A stretch of 64,000 bases of DNA from Pholis gunnellus. Lineage: Eukaryota > Chordata > Actinopteri > Perciformes > Pholidae. Below the pieces are notes generated by a model that had not been told where the DNA came from, made no database searches, and worked only from the letters and a program-made list of their open reading frames with translations. This document shows, piece by piece, positions 34,901-46,700 of this stretch (positions are counted from its first letter, which is position 1; every line of letters starts with the position of its first letter). The translations under genes were made by a program, and so were the position numbers. The stretch is from the NCBI GenBank assembly GCA_910591455.2, contig OU342820.1, positions 19,314,128-19,378,127 of the forward strand, written 5' to 3'.

Positions 34901-37401
34901 TGGCGCTGATCTCTTGCTCGCTGGGAGCCGCATCATGTTTCCTGATACAATGTCATGTGTATCAGATTTCTGTTAGATTTCTGTTAGATTAAACTGTACA
35001 TTTTATTTGTAGAATTTTCAGACGGAGGTTGGAAAATGTTTAATTTTTTCATTCTCCCAAAACTGCCACGACTCGTTTCAGACTCGTGTTTTGAGACTTT
35101 GAGATCATTTTATCTGTTGGATGACTTCAGATTTCTGTGTTTTTACTGTCAGTGTCTTCATTCAGAGTCACATAAATGAGCTGGCAGATTCCCCTTTATA
35201 CCAACTGCAAGTAGTATCTGAGCGCTTTAGGGCTCGGACACACCAAGCTAATTGGACTAAATGTTTTTATTGGCAGACAATCGGCTGACTAAGAAAGATA
35301 AATCAACAGTGAAGGCACCATTCGGTCTGGTTTCTCTTTTAGCTTTTATCAAACATATTCTCCTTTTTATAACCCAAGTATGTAATGACACATTAAATGT
35401 CTGTCATCGCTCTGACATCTCTCCATTCATGCGTGTGTGTGTGTGCGTGTGCTTGTGCGTGTGTGTGTGTGCGTGTGCGTGTGCGTGTGTGTAAAGTGTA
35501 AAATTAACAGCAGAGTGAACAAAATAAAGAATTTCCCCTCAGGGATCATAAAGTCTTCTTCTGAATCAGATTTGACAAACAGAAATGACTTAACTACGTC
35601 TGGTTTGTTTGTTTTTCCGTCTGTAGCAATGCTTTGTGTGTTTTTATATTACGCACTACTGGCCTTAATCATTTCCTCTCACGCAGGTTTAGAACACATG
35701 CACGCATGTCTACTTCCTGCATTCTTCGTGTGGTGTGTTCAAGTGCAGCATCTCACAAACGTTGTGAGGCAATGTAAAGTGTTGAGTGCCTCTCTCTCCT
35801 TCTTTCCTCCCCAGTATGACTGCCACCCTGGCCAGTGTGGGAGCCGCCAGTATTCCCAGCGCTGGACTGGTCACCATGCTGCTCATCCTGACGGCTGTGG
35901 GGCTTCCTACTCAGGACATCAGTCTGCTCATCGCCGTCGACTGGCTGCTGTGAGTCAGGTGTCTGAAAGGTGGAGGTGTTTGAGTGTGTGTGTGACGCTC
36001 CAGAGCTTTTAATCAGAAACATTTGTGGGGAGACTTTTAAAGGCGTTGGTGGTTTTGGTGGTCTTGGCGGCTCCCTTCTATATCCCGGCCCCCCCCCACC
36101 GCTGACTCTGATACTGTTTGTCCACCCAGTGACAGAATGCGTACCTCCATCAATGTGGTGGGCGACTCGTTCGGCGCCGGGATCGTGGACCACTTGTCGA
36201 AGGCCGAGCTGGCCGAACTCGACGCGGCGGAAATGCAAATGCTCCAGCCGGAGGAGCTCGATTTCATCCCGCCGCCGCCGATCCTCACGGAGATGGACCT
36301 GATCGACCCCTTCAAACCGCCCGAGCTGCCGCCCCGCTCCCCTCGCCCGCCCAAACAAAACCACCACGGCCACGTTCTCTCCCAGTCCCAGTCCCAGTCC
36401 ACCACTTACTCCCCGTCCCGTTCTGTCCGGTCTCCATCACCTCGCTCCATCCGCTCTCCCTCTCCGCGCTCCGTCTGCTCCCACTCCCCTCGGCCTTTCC
36501 GCACTCATTCACCGCGTCTCCTCCGCAGGACGGAGGCGGGCTACTGCGCCCTGCCCAGCCACGACAACCAGGTAACTACTTCTTCTTCTGCTTCTAATGC
36601 TACAGAAGACATGTTCCTCTATGACGCAAAATGACTTAATGAAGAGATACGTCAGGTTTTTGGAGATTAGGCCTGATGGAGAAAATGTTCTTTTATGGGT
36701 TAAAATAATTCCTAAGATGAATGGGACCATTGAATTATCTAAAAAGATGTATTGTTTTGGAGAAACATGGTTTTCACAGGGCAGTGACATTTGGTAACTT
36801 TATCCTCCTAAGAAACAATTTCTATGTAATATTTTCTGGATGCAATGATTAATCGAGGTATTTAGGTATCATTTCATCTGACTTATATCCCCTCAAGTCA
36901 GTGTCAATTTGTCGGATTGTGAGATACTACGAACTTGGAAAATAGGTCAAATATGTGGTTGAATCTGGACATTTTGTGGGAGATAAAATGGTAAAAATGT
37001 GCATGAATAACAAAACAAAAAGAACAAAAATGTGATTTCTCAACAAAGATAGTTCCACAAACAAAGTAAGTGTTATCAACACTACTTATCAACACTACTA
37101 TTGGATGATTTAATTCTCCAAACCCTGATGTATTCATTATTCACGTGTATTTCAACTGTTTTAGTCTCTAAGTAAAAGGCTTCGACATGTTCTCATCGCG
37201 TCTCTTTGCCCTCTCAAGATTCCCAAAATGCCTCGTTCCCACAGAGAGAGAGAGAAGGAACGGGAGCGCCTGAGGCGGGAGAGCGAAACCGAAGAGGAGG
37301 AGGAGAGAGAGAGGGTCTTGGGTGAAACGAGCGACGGCGAGGAGAGCGATGACACTGCTTACGATCGGAGGCAGGCTCTGCCGCACAGCGACCTGCCATG
37401 A
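24614..37401 (+). CDS. Excitatory amino acid transporter, EAAT2-type (SLC1 family), ten coding exons
   Basis: Plasma-membrane sodium-coupled glutamate/aspartate transporter. Exons: 24614-24764, 26018-26170, 26850-27103, 29292-29397, 29492-29618, 31598-31831, 32627-32821, 35815-35949, 36130-36571, 37219-37401. All junctions are GT-AG and keep frame, giving 659 residues. Hallmarks are FPGEILMRMLKMLILPLIIS (TM2), SSAGTLPVTF (342-350, hairpin HP1), NMDGT (375-379, TM7), VGAASIPSAGLVTM (HP2) and DRMRTSINVVGDSFGAG (from 453, TM8). Arg456 in that TM8 motif marks an acidic-substrate EAAT, not a neutral ASCT carrier. The TM4 loop is shorter than in EAAT2, with a sequon at Asn200. The core is closest to EAAT2. 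The N-terminus, the short loop and a 180-residue tail suggest a non-mammalian paralogue such as EAAT6 (slc1a8), which needs a phylogeny. Residues 536-583 carry SPSPRS repeats and 608-650 are Arg/Glu-rich. The last two exons are the least certain part. Confidence 0.9.
24870..25335. repeat. Intron 1 tandem duplication, unit 1
   Basis: Shares with 25336-26010, in order, CACACTTGATGTACAGAGTC, CCATGAGACGTCTCTGGCTT, AAAGCCCTGCAAAGTAGAGA, TTTAAACCCGTTTACATTAA and CTCATATTTGGCTGAT. It then ends in a TCCTC-type pyrimidine tract. Confidence 0.85.
25336..26010. repeat. Intron 1 tandem duplication, unit 2
   Basis: Second copy of the unit at 24870-25335. A TA microsatellite (25432-25468) expanded inside it and the segment before the pyrimidine tract is longer. 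Its terminal pyrimidine tract is the one that leads into the acceptor of coding exon 2. Confidence 0.85.
25432..25468. repeat. (TA)n microsatellite
   Basis: About 18 TA dinucleotides within the second intron-1 duplication unit. Confidence 0.9.
26460..26760. repeat. Decayed repeat rich in ATGCTAAC words (intron 2)
   Basis: Repeated words such as AACATGCTAA and AATGCTAAC fill this stretch of transporter intron 2. They resemble the 3' half of the repeat family seen at 22800-24035. No coding content. Confidence 0.5.
27363..27678. mobile_element. Non-autonomous hAT-type element with perfect 8-bp target duplication
   Basis: Starts CAGTGGTTCACAGCTGC and ends GGTTGGAAACCACTG, so both termini read CAGTGGTT inward. 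The flanks are identical 8-mers, ATCTAAAG at 27355-27362 and at 27679-27686. This is the size and type of duplication made by hAT transposases. At 316 bases it encodes nothing and is a MITE. It sits inside intron 3 of the transporter, well away from both splice sites. Confidence 0.9.
27687..29291. other. Transporter intron 3, remainder
   Basis: Non-coding. Holds a C run near 28475-28490, a TC microsatellite at about 28663-28701 and a T run near 28831-28850. Confidence 0.6.
29760..30720. other. GC-rich island with open frames inside transporter intron 5
   Basis: This stretch stays open over long distances on both strands. On the plus strand two frames in the same phase (29802-29984 and 29988-30200), separated by one TGA, encode acidic, Glu/Asp/Ser-rich peptides. 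On the minus strand frames of 186 and 192 codons are open and rich in Ser and Pro. I recognise no domain. It could be a decayed retrocopy, an antisense transcript or simply GC-rich intron. Confidence 0.3.
31060..31294 (-). repeat. AGGGCTGCAACTAACGATT family repeat, inverted copy (intron 5)
   Basis: Ends with TAAGTTGCAGCTCTAAA and contains ATAGACCAAACGATTAATCG, the reverse complement of the family's characteristic blocks. The element therefore lies in the minus orientation. Confidence 0.6.
31849..31898. repeat. (TG)n microsatellite
   Basis: About 24 TG units just after the donor of transporter exon 6. Confidence 0.9.
32822..35814. other. Transporter intron 7
   Basis: Largest intron between coding exons. 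Contains a short stretch near 32940-32985 resembling a CAGTGGTTACCAACC-type hAT end, and a TG/CG-rich microsatellite at about 35430-35493. No other exon is seen. Confidence 0.55.
36572..37218. other. Transporter intron 9
   Basis: Lies between the donor CAG|GTAACT and the acceptor CTCTCAAG. Non-coding and AT-rich. Its boundaries depend on the last coding exon being real. Confidence 0.5.
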
Positions 37402-38815
37402 TCAGAATTTTACCACCAAAACAAAACAAAAAAACTTCCCCGATCGATTAGTTTTCATTTGACGACAGCTTTTCGAGGTCCACACTGGATTTCTGGCAGG
37501 TTACATTGCTACTTCTCTTAGACGTGTTTAGAGTCACTGCTCTTGATTAACAGAATGCTGGATTAGTGATCAATTCGCTCACTTTGAGCTCGATATACGC
37601 AGATATACTAAAATGTTGAGGTGGCCCTTTAAAACCAGGCCTGAGACTTCTGCTCTTTGGTTTGCAAAACAGAGCTTTAAACGGAGAGTTTATTTCCCTA
37701 GTTTACTCATGTCTTCCATCACTGTCTTGATTTTGTCATTTCACGGTCAAACCTGGATGTCTGATCTTCCTTAAATTTGCCTGATAGGAGAGGAATTGTG
37801 AGTCTGCTCTTGATGAGAAAAGTATCTTGGTGTTATCAGCCTTTTAACGCACAACCGCGAGTTATTAGTTGCTCCTTTACCTTCTCTGCTCTTCTCTGCT
37901 TAGACTTGAAGGAATAGCTTCACATTTTGAGAAAGACGCTTTTCTTGCAGATATGAGAAGATGTTACGCTCAAGGTTCAAAGTAAATCCACCGACCAGCA
38001 TCCTCCACAGCTCACTAATTAAGATGTTACACTTTGTTTGTTTAAACCGTATGAAAACTGAAGTATAAAAATGACAATTTGGCTTTTTTTATAGGACGTT
38101 ATGTGCCGGACTATTTCTTGTCTGGGAGCAGTGAATTCCTGGAATCTCCACTGGTCGAGAAACATTCCAGCAAATACAGTAAATCTCTGTAAAGTCACAA
38201 CTTGTCGTTTTTACCCTTCTGCTTTTTTGTGCTGATTAAACAAACACCATGTTCAGCAGTGAGTGTTTAAGATGCTGCTTTGTTATCGTTGGACAGAGAC
38301 AGGCTCGCTGATCTTGTGTGTTGATCTTCTAATTTAACTCCCAAAATGTTGACCTACTCCTTTAAATGACCTTGAGAATACCAACAGGTTCACGTAAGTG
38401 AAAGAAATTCAAAAAACCAGCAGACATTATTTTTTATAATTCTCTACCTTTGTTTATCTCTTTACATTTCCGTCCTCGGTGCTCTTCTGCACATCACCTC
38501 TCATCTTGATGTTAATATTGTCGATATCATCTATGGTTTGTATTTCCTCGTGGTGGTCTGGTGTCTAAAAGGACGAGTTTTAGGCGAGATGCTGTTTTGA
38601 TTTAGTCGTATGTTTAAATGTACTATAGTTTTAACTCTCATTGTTCATTCTTAAATGCTGTAAAATAACATCATCGGTCTCTCCCTCCCCACTGAATTGC
38701 CTTTCACTTTAAATTTAATTTCATCAACTGCCTCCCTGCGTCCTTAAGTCTTAACTCAGATTCACAAGTCCAGCTCATGTGTATATTGTATGTAATAAAA
38801 TCTTAGAGACTTATT
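37402..38815 (+). other. Probable 3' UTR of the transporter
   Basis: Follows the TGA at 37399-37401. The first clear polyadenylation signal I see is AATAAA at 38794-38799, which would give a 3' UTR of about 1.4 kb. Confidence 0.5.
38794..38799 (+). terminator. Candidate polyadenylation signal (AATAAA) of the transporter
   Basis: Canonical hexamer about 1.4 kb after the stop codon. It is chosen as the first clear match in the non-coding downstream sequence. Confidence 0.4.
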
Positions 38816-39472
38816 TAAAATAACTGCGATTCTCCTGTGTTTCCTCTGCTGCTTAAGCACAATCTGCGGAGGGATTTGCAGTTGAAAGGGGACACACGTC
38901 AGCGTTTTGGTGACGAAGATGCAGACAAAGATATTACTGGGTGGAAAAGTTGCAACAGAACACACATTACACACGAGGCCACGCTTAGAGAACACGCTGA
39001 TGAGACAAAGACACACAGATACCAACACACATAATCCTCTCAAAGAAGAGTTAGAGATGGGCGAGGCAGGAGAGAGCGAGGGATGGGAGAGGAATCGGAG
39101 GGCGGCAGATGGCCAGAAAGACGTCAATCCTTTTCATTCTTCCCAGACAGCATAAGGGCACTGTGGGTGATTGCAACCGGTGCTGACGTTGGATTTGGAT
39201 CCCTGCACGTCAGAGAGTCGGGGGGGGGGGGGAGATGCTGCAGGTCAGCACACAAATCTGAAAGAAAAGCTGCTGACGATGTGTCGAGGTTTGTCTGAAA
39301 GTGTGTGTAATATGTCTGAAAATTGAAAATCTGCGATGACGATGTTTGTGGGAGCGAAGCACTAATCTGTCCTGTAGCATGAGAGGGAGCTCCAACACAT
39401 GACACGAGGATATCACACCATCTGATGGGGGGGTCAGCAATTTAATCACTGCAGCCAGCATGGAGAGGACAG

Positions 39473-39512
39473 TGTGTGTGTGTGTGTGTGTGTGTGGGGG
39501 GGGGGGGGGGGT
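39473..39512. repeat. (TG)n followed by a G run
   Basis: About eleven TG units joined to a G homopolymer of about 18 bases. Confidence 0.85.
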
Positions 39513-39754
39513 TATGAGGAGCATCATCTGCTCCGAAGCACTTTCCATTCTCTTTACTTTAGCTCGACTCAAACGGTTGTTTATTAATTCAGCTTTTCCT
39601 CACTGAGGATTTATTTTTACTGGACCTTAAACTAAATACGTCACGGATAAAGACAAACATTGGTAGCGGGATAAAGAAACTTAATTTACTTTGATTTATA
39701 GGTTTCATATCTAATTTAACTGGACATTTGGAAAAATTGCTGTAAAAGAATGTC

Positions 39755-39880
39755 TATGACGGCTGTAACAACGTCTTTATCAAGTAATCTGACAGTTAAT
39801 TTTCTCCTTTAATCATTTGGTCGATTTAATATCTGAAAATAGTGAAAAAGATATCGAATTGTGAAGCCAGGGCCAACTTG
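39755..39880. repeat. Fragment of the AGGGCTGCAACTAACGATT family
   Basis: Motifs GGCTGTAACAACGTC and TTTAATCATTTGGTCGATTT match the 5' part of the family in diverged form. Confidence 0.4.
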
Positions 39881-41689
39881 TTCTCACTTCTAACCCGTCA
39901 AATACTGTGTCAGTGCAGCTCTGCAGCTCATACGACACACACAGACACCCTTTAGTGTCTGTATGAGACGCATCAGACTTTCAACTAACTCCAGTGTAAA
40001 CCCATCCGCGTCATTATTAGACGCTCAGAGCGACTGACGTAGTATAAAGAGAGAGAAAGTCTTTTTAGGCTGTTCGTGTCCCGTTTGAAACCAAAACGTC
40101 AACGTTGACTTGTTTTGCCAAGTCGCCTCGTTAGCCATTCGTTTGTCACGTGAGAAACAAACTAAGTGTTTTTTGTTGCCTAAACCTAAACTTCTTGTGA
40201 AGCAAATTTTAAAAAAGACACTCTGCATGTAACGAGCGTGTACTGACACTGACACGTAGAGCGCCATGGGTTGACGTTTAGGACCACTACAGCGTCAGTA
40301 TTTGTCAAGTTGGGAGTGACAACGTGTTGCCATGGCTCTAGATTGAAAACCTGATGTAACAGGATGCTGTAACAGCCGTGGGATCAGATATTGACATTTT
40401 TGTCCTCAAGTGTCTGTATTATGGCTACAAAGTTGATTATAGAGTCATAATAGGAGCTGAGTTTGAACTTCCAAAAGTAAAAAAAAAAAACACCAAACAC
40501 TAAAAAAATATGAAAGAATCCACAAATGTCTGGTGATGCACACTGTAGTGTTGGCCTGAGGTCAGATACACGATGCAATCACATGTTAACTTTCATCTGC
40601 TTCCAGTTTGCTACAATAATTCAGTCAAAGTCTTCTTTTTTAATAACATGGAATGAAAACAACATAACGTGAGTCATCTGGATCATACGGCATAAATTGA
40701 CGTGATCATTTCGTTTGGTTATAGCTCTGAAGTCTCTCATGTCACATTACTGTCGATGACATCCAGTGGCAGCAGGCGTGAGACAGATGTCCCGTTTCTT
40801 TAACACAGGCTGACATCTAGAGGCCGGATTACTCATCACATGCAGCACATATGCACACGGCTTACAGCTCGATCCGTGCTACACGATATCTTTTCTTTAC
40901 TGTTTTAACTGAGAGGAAGCGAGACGTGCGGCCTGCAGGGTGCGACGCCCTCTAACGTCACCGTGTGAATTCCTCGTGATGCTTTTACGACGTTGTTTAG
41001 ACTCGAGCGCACATCATCACATTCTCCCCGAGTCGCTGCACAGCGAGTCACGTGGAAGGAATTCACAAATCCACGACCCGAGTGATTAACATATGATCTT
41101 TATTAAAGAAAGGAAGACATATATGTTTACACATACGCAGCCACATCTGTCTTCAGACTATATGCAGGTCACACTACATCCACACAGTCAAACGTATAAA
41201 ATTAAGTTTAAAAAGGGTTTATTAAGTCTGCTTTAATTCATATCAGTTACAATGGATTCAAACGGTGACAAGAATTTGTAAAAAAGTATCAAAATCCTGC
41301 AAAATAACCAATTTATCTGCTGCATATTTAACTAAATATGGCTAAATACACGTCTTGATGCTACTTCTGCTTGAATTGATTTAGCTGTATCGTAGGAAAA
41401 GGGGAACAAGTGGGGTAAATTATGTGGATTAGATATTTTATCACCATATGTACAATTTTGATGACAGTTTCTCTTCCATTGCTTTAGCTGCTTTAAGATA
41501 CATTTCTCATAGTGAGAATGAAACACCTGTAAATATGCAGATAAAGAAGGATTACTTCACACAGCTGGTCTGAGAAAGTATTCGTGGACAATTCGATGAA
41601 TTCTGCCGTAGAGTGCTGCAGGGATGATGTATTTTTGTTGGCCAACAAGGAAGTTAATGCCAATGGGATCTCTCTATTGGATTTTGGAT

Positions 41690-41900
41690 TATTAAAGAGA
41701 ATAAACATTTTGTTCAGCAACATAATCTTCACAGATGAACACCACTTTTAGGATTTTTGAAGCGCGAATGCAATCTGCAGAAGTCAAAACCTAACGTTAG
41801 CTTATAAACCAGACCCCGGTCACATGACTTCAGGATGACATGAAGCATGACTGACGTCTCATTTAGACACTTTTTAAGACTCGTAAAAGCTTCAAAAGTC
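41690..41900 (-). repeat. Dispersed repeat, copy 2 (inverted relative to 4.1 kb)
   Basis: TTTGTTCAGCAACATAATCT, CAGATGAACACCACTTTTAG and CGTCTCATTTAGACACTTTT are near-matches of the reverse complement of 4085-4320. The similarity probably extends left to about 41500, as part of a longer fish repeat. Confidence 0.65.
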
Positions 41901-43565
41901 ACGAGTTCACGGTTTTTTAACTGACATATTTTATAGTGTAGTATAAAACATTCAAATCTCTTAAGCTTGTGTTAAACACAGACCTCATTTCAGGCATCTA
42001 ACCAAAAGCTAATCAAAAAAAGACATTGACTTTAAGACAAGGAAACAGGAAGTGCAAAAATACTGACTCATTTGTGGGTTTTAGGACTCATTCCTGCAGC
42101 ACTCTTTGAACAATTGGAATTCATTATAAGCGACATTTCAGTCAGAGACACGTTAATAAAAGATTAACCGTTTATAGTTAACAGTTACAAAGTTCAACAA
42201 AGAAGCTCTCAAAGAGCCTGAGCAACAACAAAATCATCCGCTAATATAAATATACATGAACATTCACTCTTAGCGAAAACAGAAATATAAAAACTAAACA
42301 GTGTATTAAAAGTGTTTAAAAGGCCGCGCTGTTCATCCACTTGTATGTGATTTGGTGTCAAAGGTCAGCTGACGGATGAGCCGCTGATTGTGAAACCACA
42401 AACTCTTAACAGCCACCTTTCAAGCACACAGATGGCAAATAATCAAAAGACAGATCTACAGATGAAAAACATCTGCTCTTCGTAGTTTAAGACAGAGAGT
42501 TAATGAGGGAAAGGTGTTCTCGTTGACGTGACGACAAACATGACCACCAGAGTTCAGCGTTGCTTTCGGTCACCGTTAGTAGAAATGTCAGCCGGCTCGT
42601 CGTCTCTCTCCACACGTCTCTCCAGGCTGTATCCGTTTACACTGCTGTATGTAACATACGAACTGGCTTTGGACCAATTACATGAACTCTGTCTGCACCG
42701 CCGGCGACCTCTTTGTGGTCAACGTCAGCGCGAGATTACAACTGTGAATTTCTGCCATAACTCCGACAAGTAGAGGGCATCAACACCTGCAACACTGTAC
42801 ATTTAAGCTCCTGTACAATATCGGCAGAGCGGTGGTTTATGGTGCTGCCGTTCACTTAACACCATCACATGTATGAGCAGTGAATGTCCTGCATGCAGCA
42901 CTTTACACTGTCACATTTCTGCAACAGTGACATCCGTCATTACAGGGAACACACATGATGCCTCTCTTTGTATTTTTTTCCTTTTTATATTTAAGATTTT
43001 TGCAGTATTTAACAACACTTTTTCTCTGTTTTAAAGACATTTTCAGATTCCTCAAATATTCCTTCATCCAGCCGGGATGAAGCATTGTCCATCTGCTGCA
43101 CGGTAAAAAAAGATATTTAACCTACTTTCCAAACAAAGATGGTGGCTGTAACTTGATAACGCTTACATTTTACGGGTTCTTTATGAAGTTTCTTTGAAAA
43201 GAACATATAGTTTGGTATTTTTAACATTATTAATTAATAATTGCCAGTGTAACTCAGATAGTGTTTCAGTCCGCACACAACAGGTCAACTGAACATGAAA
43301 AACTGTCCACAAGCAAGCATACAAGTTTATATATCGGGATAATACAGCTTCCAATAATAAATGTATACTGACTATATATTAACTTTGGTTTAACTTTAAA
43401 GTCAGAACTTAGGAAAGAAGTTAAGATCTACCGTATCGTGCAGCAGGTGGAATATGTTTGTTGTTTGAGCTGGATCGAGGATTCTTTGAGGAGTCTGGAC
43501 ACGTCTTAAGCTCAGCGGTAAGTTTTGTCATACAACCTGCAGGTTTTTTCAAAGATCAGATTCTA

Positions 43566-43571
43566 TTTATT
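43566..43571 (-). terminator. kcna7: Candidate polyadenylation signal of kcna7
   Basis: TTTATT on the plus strand reads AATAAA on the kcna7 strand, about 175 bases after the stop codon. Other distal signals are possible. Confidence 0.35.
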
Positions 43572-43744
43572 CATTGAGAAAAACAGATGTTTACCAAGCA
43601 AAAGCCTCAAATGTAACAAATTAGAGCTTATACCAGTGCCAAGTCTTTGTGTGCATGTTGGAGTTTTCTTCTGCTTCACTCGTCCTGTATCTTTGTACTC
43701 TCCTTCTCTTGCTCGGGAGCGTTAAATGTCCGACCTCCTCTCTG

Positions 43745-46700
43745 TTAAACCTGAGTGACCAGAGTTTCGTTGAGGTAAGAGTTTGTCCCTCTGCGACCGC
43801 CAGCTTCCTGTCCGGTACAAAGCCCCGCCAGGAGAGAACCATTGAGCGGCGGGCAGATAGCCCTGCTGTCCTGCCGGTACAGGGGTGCATAATCTCCCAT
43901 GTGTTCATGCCCCTCGTCCGCTCCTTCCTCATATTCCCCATCTTCGTCGTCCTCTCCGTCCCAGAGCGACGTGGCCACGTGTTTGTACTCGGTCGTTTCC
44001 TCGCACTCCATCTCGCGGTGGTAGAAATAGCTGAAGTTGGACACGATGACGGGCACTGGCAGCGAGATGGTGAGCACGCCGGCGATGGCGCACATGGAGC
44101 CCACCAGCTTCCCCCCGACCGTCTCCGGGTACATGTCCCCGTAGCCGACCGTGGTCATGGTCACCACAGCCCACCAGAACGCCTCGGGGATGCTGGTGAA
44201 CGCCGTTTCCTCACTGTCCACCTCGGCAAAGTAGGCAGCGCTAGAAAAGAGTATGACGCCAATGAAGAGGAAGAAGATGAGCAGGGCGAGCTCTCTGAGG
44301 CTGGCCTTCAGCGTCTGGCCCAGGATCTGGAGGCCCTTGGAGTGACGAGAGAGCTTGAAGATCCTGAAGACCCTCACCAGCCTGATGACCCTGATAAGTG
44401 CCAGGGAAACGGAGGGCCGGGCGTCTTTGTCCTTGGCCAGCTCCGTGCCCAGGGTGACGAAATAGGGAATGATGGCGAAGAAGTCGATGATGTTCATGAC
44501 GTCTTTGAAGAAGTGCACCTTGTTAGGAGCGCAGATTAGGCGCACGAGGAGTTCAAAGGAGAACCAGATGATGCAGATCGTCTCCACGATGAAGAAGGGG
44601 TCCTGGAAGGGGGTGAAGCCCGGTGAGACCGAGATGGTTTCATTTGCGTTGGTGGGGTGAGGCATGGTGATGAATTGCTGTAAAACAAAACAAAAATGAA
44701 GTGGTTGCAGTTGCACTCAGAGATTAAACAAATAAAACCACATATATATTCTATCGTGTGTTGTTTACCAAACATGCGTTGAGAAATACAAGAATAAAGG
44801 GGAAAGGTAAGGCTATAATGAATATCTCTATGGAGACGATGTTTACAAGAGGAAACAAGGACAGAGACACATTATTCTTAAAGTCTGTCCTCAGCACATT
44901 CGCAGTATGCAACCTGTCATCAGGGTCTGACCGAGCCTGTGAGATCTGTGATACGGTGCTAACTTTCCTCTCCTCTCCATTTTCACTCCACCGGCTTTAT
45001 TTTTCCTCTTATATAAATCAGTTTCTCTATATTTAAACACACACAAAAAACATTAAGTTCATGTGACACTGGGTTGCGTTACACCCCCCCCCCAGACACC
45101 GGCACGGCCGCGGTATCTGACACTTCGTTTAACTGGGCTGCTGCTTTTTTTCTGGGAAGTAGGTGCGGCTTTGAAATGGCTGGGCATTAGTGTCTTTTCA
45201 CAAGTTAGATAGAGTTACTCTGAGCTTCTGGTGGCGTCGTAGCACATATTGTCCCCAACGCTATGTGTATTAATATGTTTTTATATGTTTGTTCCATGTC
45301 CTCATGTCTCTCTACACCAACAACACTCATTGAAGGGGGCAGTTCTCACTGCGATCCAGCCGTCAATATTTTAGTTGTGAGCTACCTGGAATTTAATGCT
45401 GGGACGCCAGTGTCGGTCTGCCTGTTGGTCCAGACTGGTATATCGCAACAAATATTGGATGAATTGCAATTACATTTTTAACAAACATTTATGGTTCCCA
45501 GAGGATGAACCCTAATGATGCTTTTGTGCTCAATGCTAACTAGCAAATGACAGCATGTCAACACACTTAACATACAAACATTCGGCATGTTAGCACGCTG
45601 AAGTTAGCATCTAGCTCACAGCCCATAAAAATAGAATAGTAGTCGAACGGAACATTTAAAGAAACATAGCAGGACGGCAGCCATTTTCATGTGTACCGTC
45701 GTTTTGCGACAGTTGTAGCGGGCTAACTAAACTAAACCAACTTACGGCAAGTTTCGGACTCACTGAGGGGAGGTTTTTGCAGTGAATGCTAAAATGAGCA
45801 GTGGAGTAAAAACGTTACGAAGCGTAGAGAGCCAGAGTAAATTAGTAAAATGTAAAAGTGCAAGATCTGAGATTTTATCCTGTCAACAGCTTGCCGGCAG
45901 GCTGGTAGCTAACGGTGCTAACAGCGCTAACAGTGCAAACTGCTGTATACCTGAGGGGGAACCTGGGCCCATTCACATTCACCTAAATTGTAATAGGCTG
46001 ATGGCAAAATAGTCAACATTTGGGCCCATAGATTTTTGTGATTTACGCCAAGACATATAACTTGTCAAACATCCGAATCTGACAAAACCAATGTGGTTGG
46101 TTCGATTTTCACCACCACCTGGCGAGTGAGTGATTGCGTGGGGACGGCTGTGAATGCAGGGTTTTGTTTTGTTTGTGTAGCGTCCAAAAGCTGCTCTGAT
46201 CACATGACACATATCCTTATATGTATGGGACTAACGCAGCAGCGTTGGTGGTGATGAGGGAAACGTAAATCCAGCGAGCGCGGCAGCGGTGTCACTTCTG
46301 CCCGAACCTCCAGAATGTACCTCGTGTCCAGGCTACAGGAGTGTAAGCGAGGCTAATTTCATATCATATTCATGTCATCAGAAAAGTCGATCCGACCGCG
46401 AGCATCTTTTCCATGCTGTTTTCAGTTTGCAGCCTATGAGTCACCGTGTTTATTAATACAGACATTCGTTTACGTGTTGATGTGGTCCTAGGGTTGTCCT
46501 TCCTCTATATTTAGACCTTTAGCTCTCTAAGGGGTAACGTGAGACAAGGTTATCTCCTTTCCTTCTTTTCACTTCACACGCCTATTTTACCTCTAACTCA
46601 TTCCTCTCTCTCTCTCTCTCGCTCTCTCTCTCTCTTTCTCAATAAAGTATCCAGTCCAACCTGAATGTGCTTGTTAGTTCTGGCAGTCGTCCCAGAGTGG

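Larger units (their letters stand above)
38816..43565. other. Intergenic between the transporter and kcna7
   Basis: No coding exon recognised. Holds a TG/G-run microsatellite (39473-39512), repeat fragments at 39755-39880, and the inverted dispersed repeat at 41690-41900. Everything else is unassigned. Confidence 0.5.

Noticed and set aside
24614..37401. Reading the transporter as slc1a5 (ASCT2), whose human gene lies elsewhere on 19q13.3
   Set aside because: TM8 reads DRMRTSINV with the Arg of acidic amino acid transporters, TM7 is NMDGTALYEAVAAIFIAQ, and the whole core follows EAAT2. ASCT carriers differ at these sites.
43649..44539. 296-codon plus-strand frame
   Set aside because: It is the antisense shadow of kcna7 exon 2.
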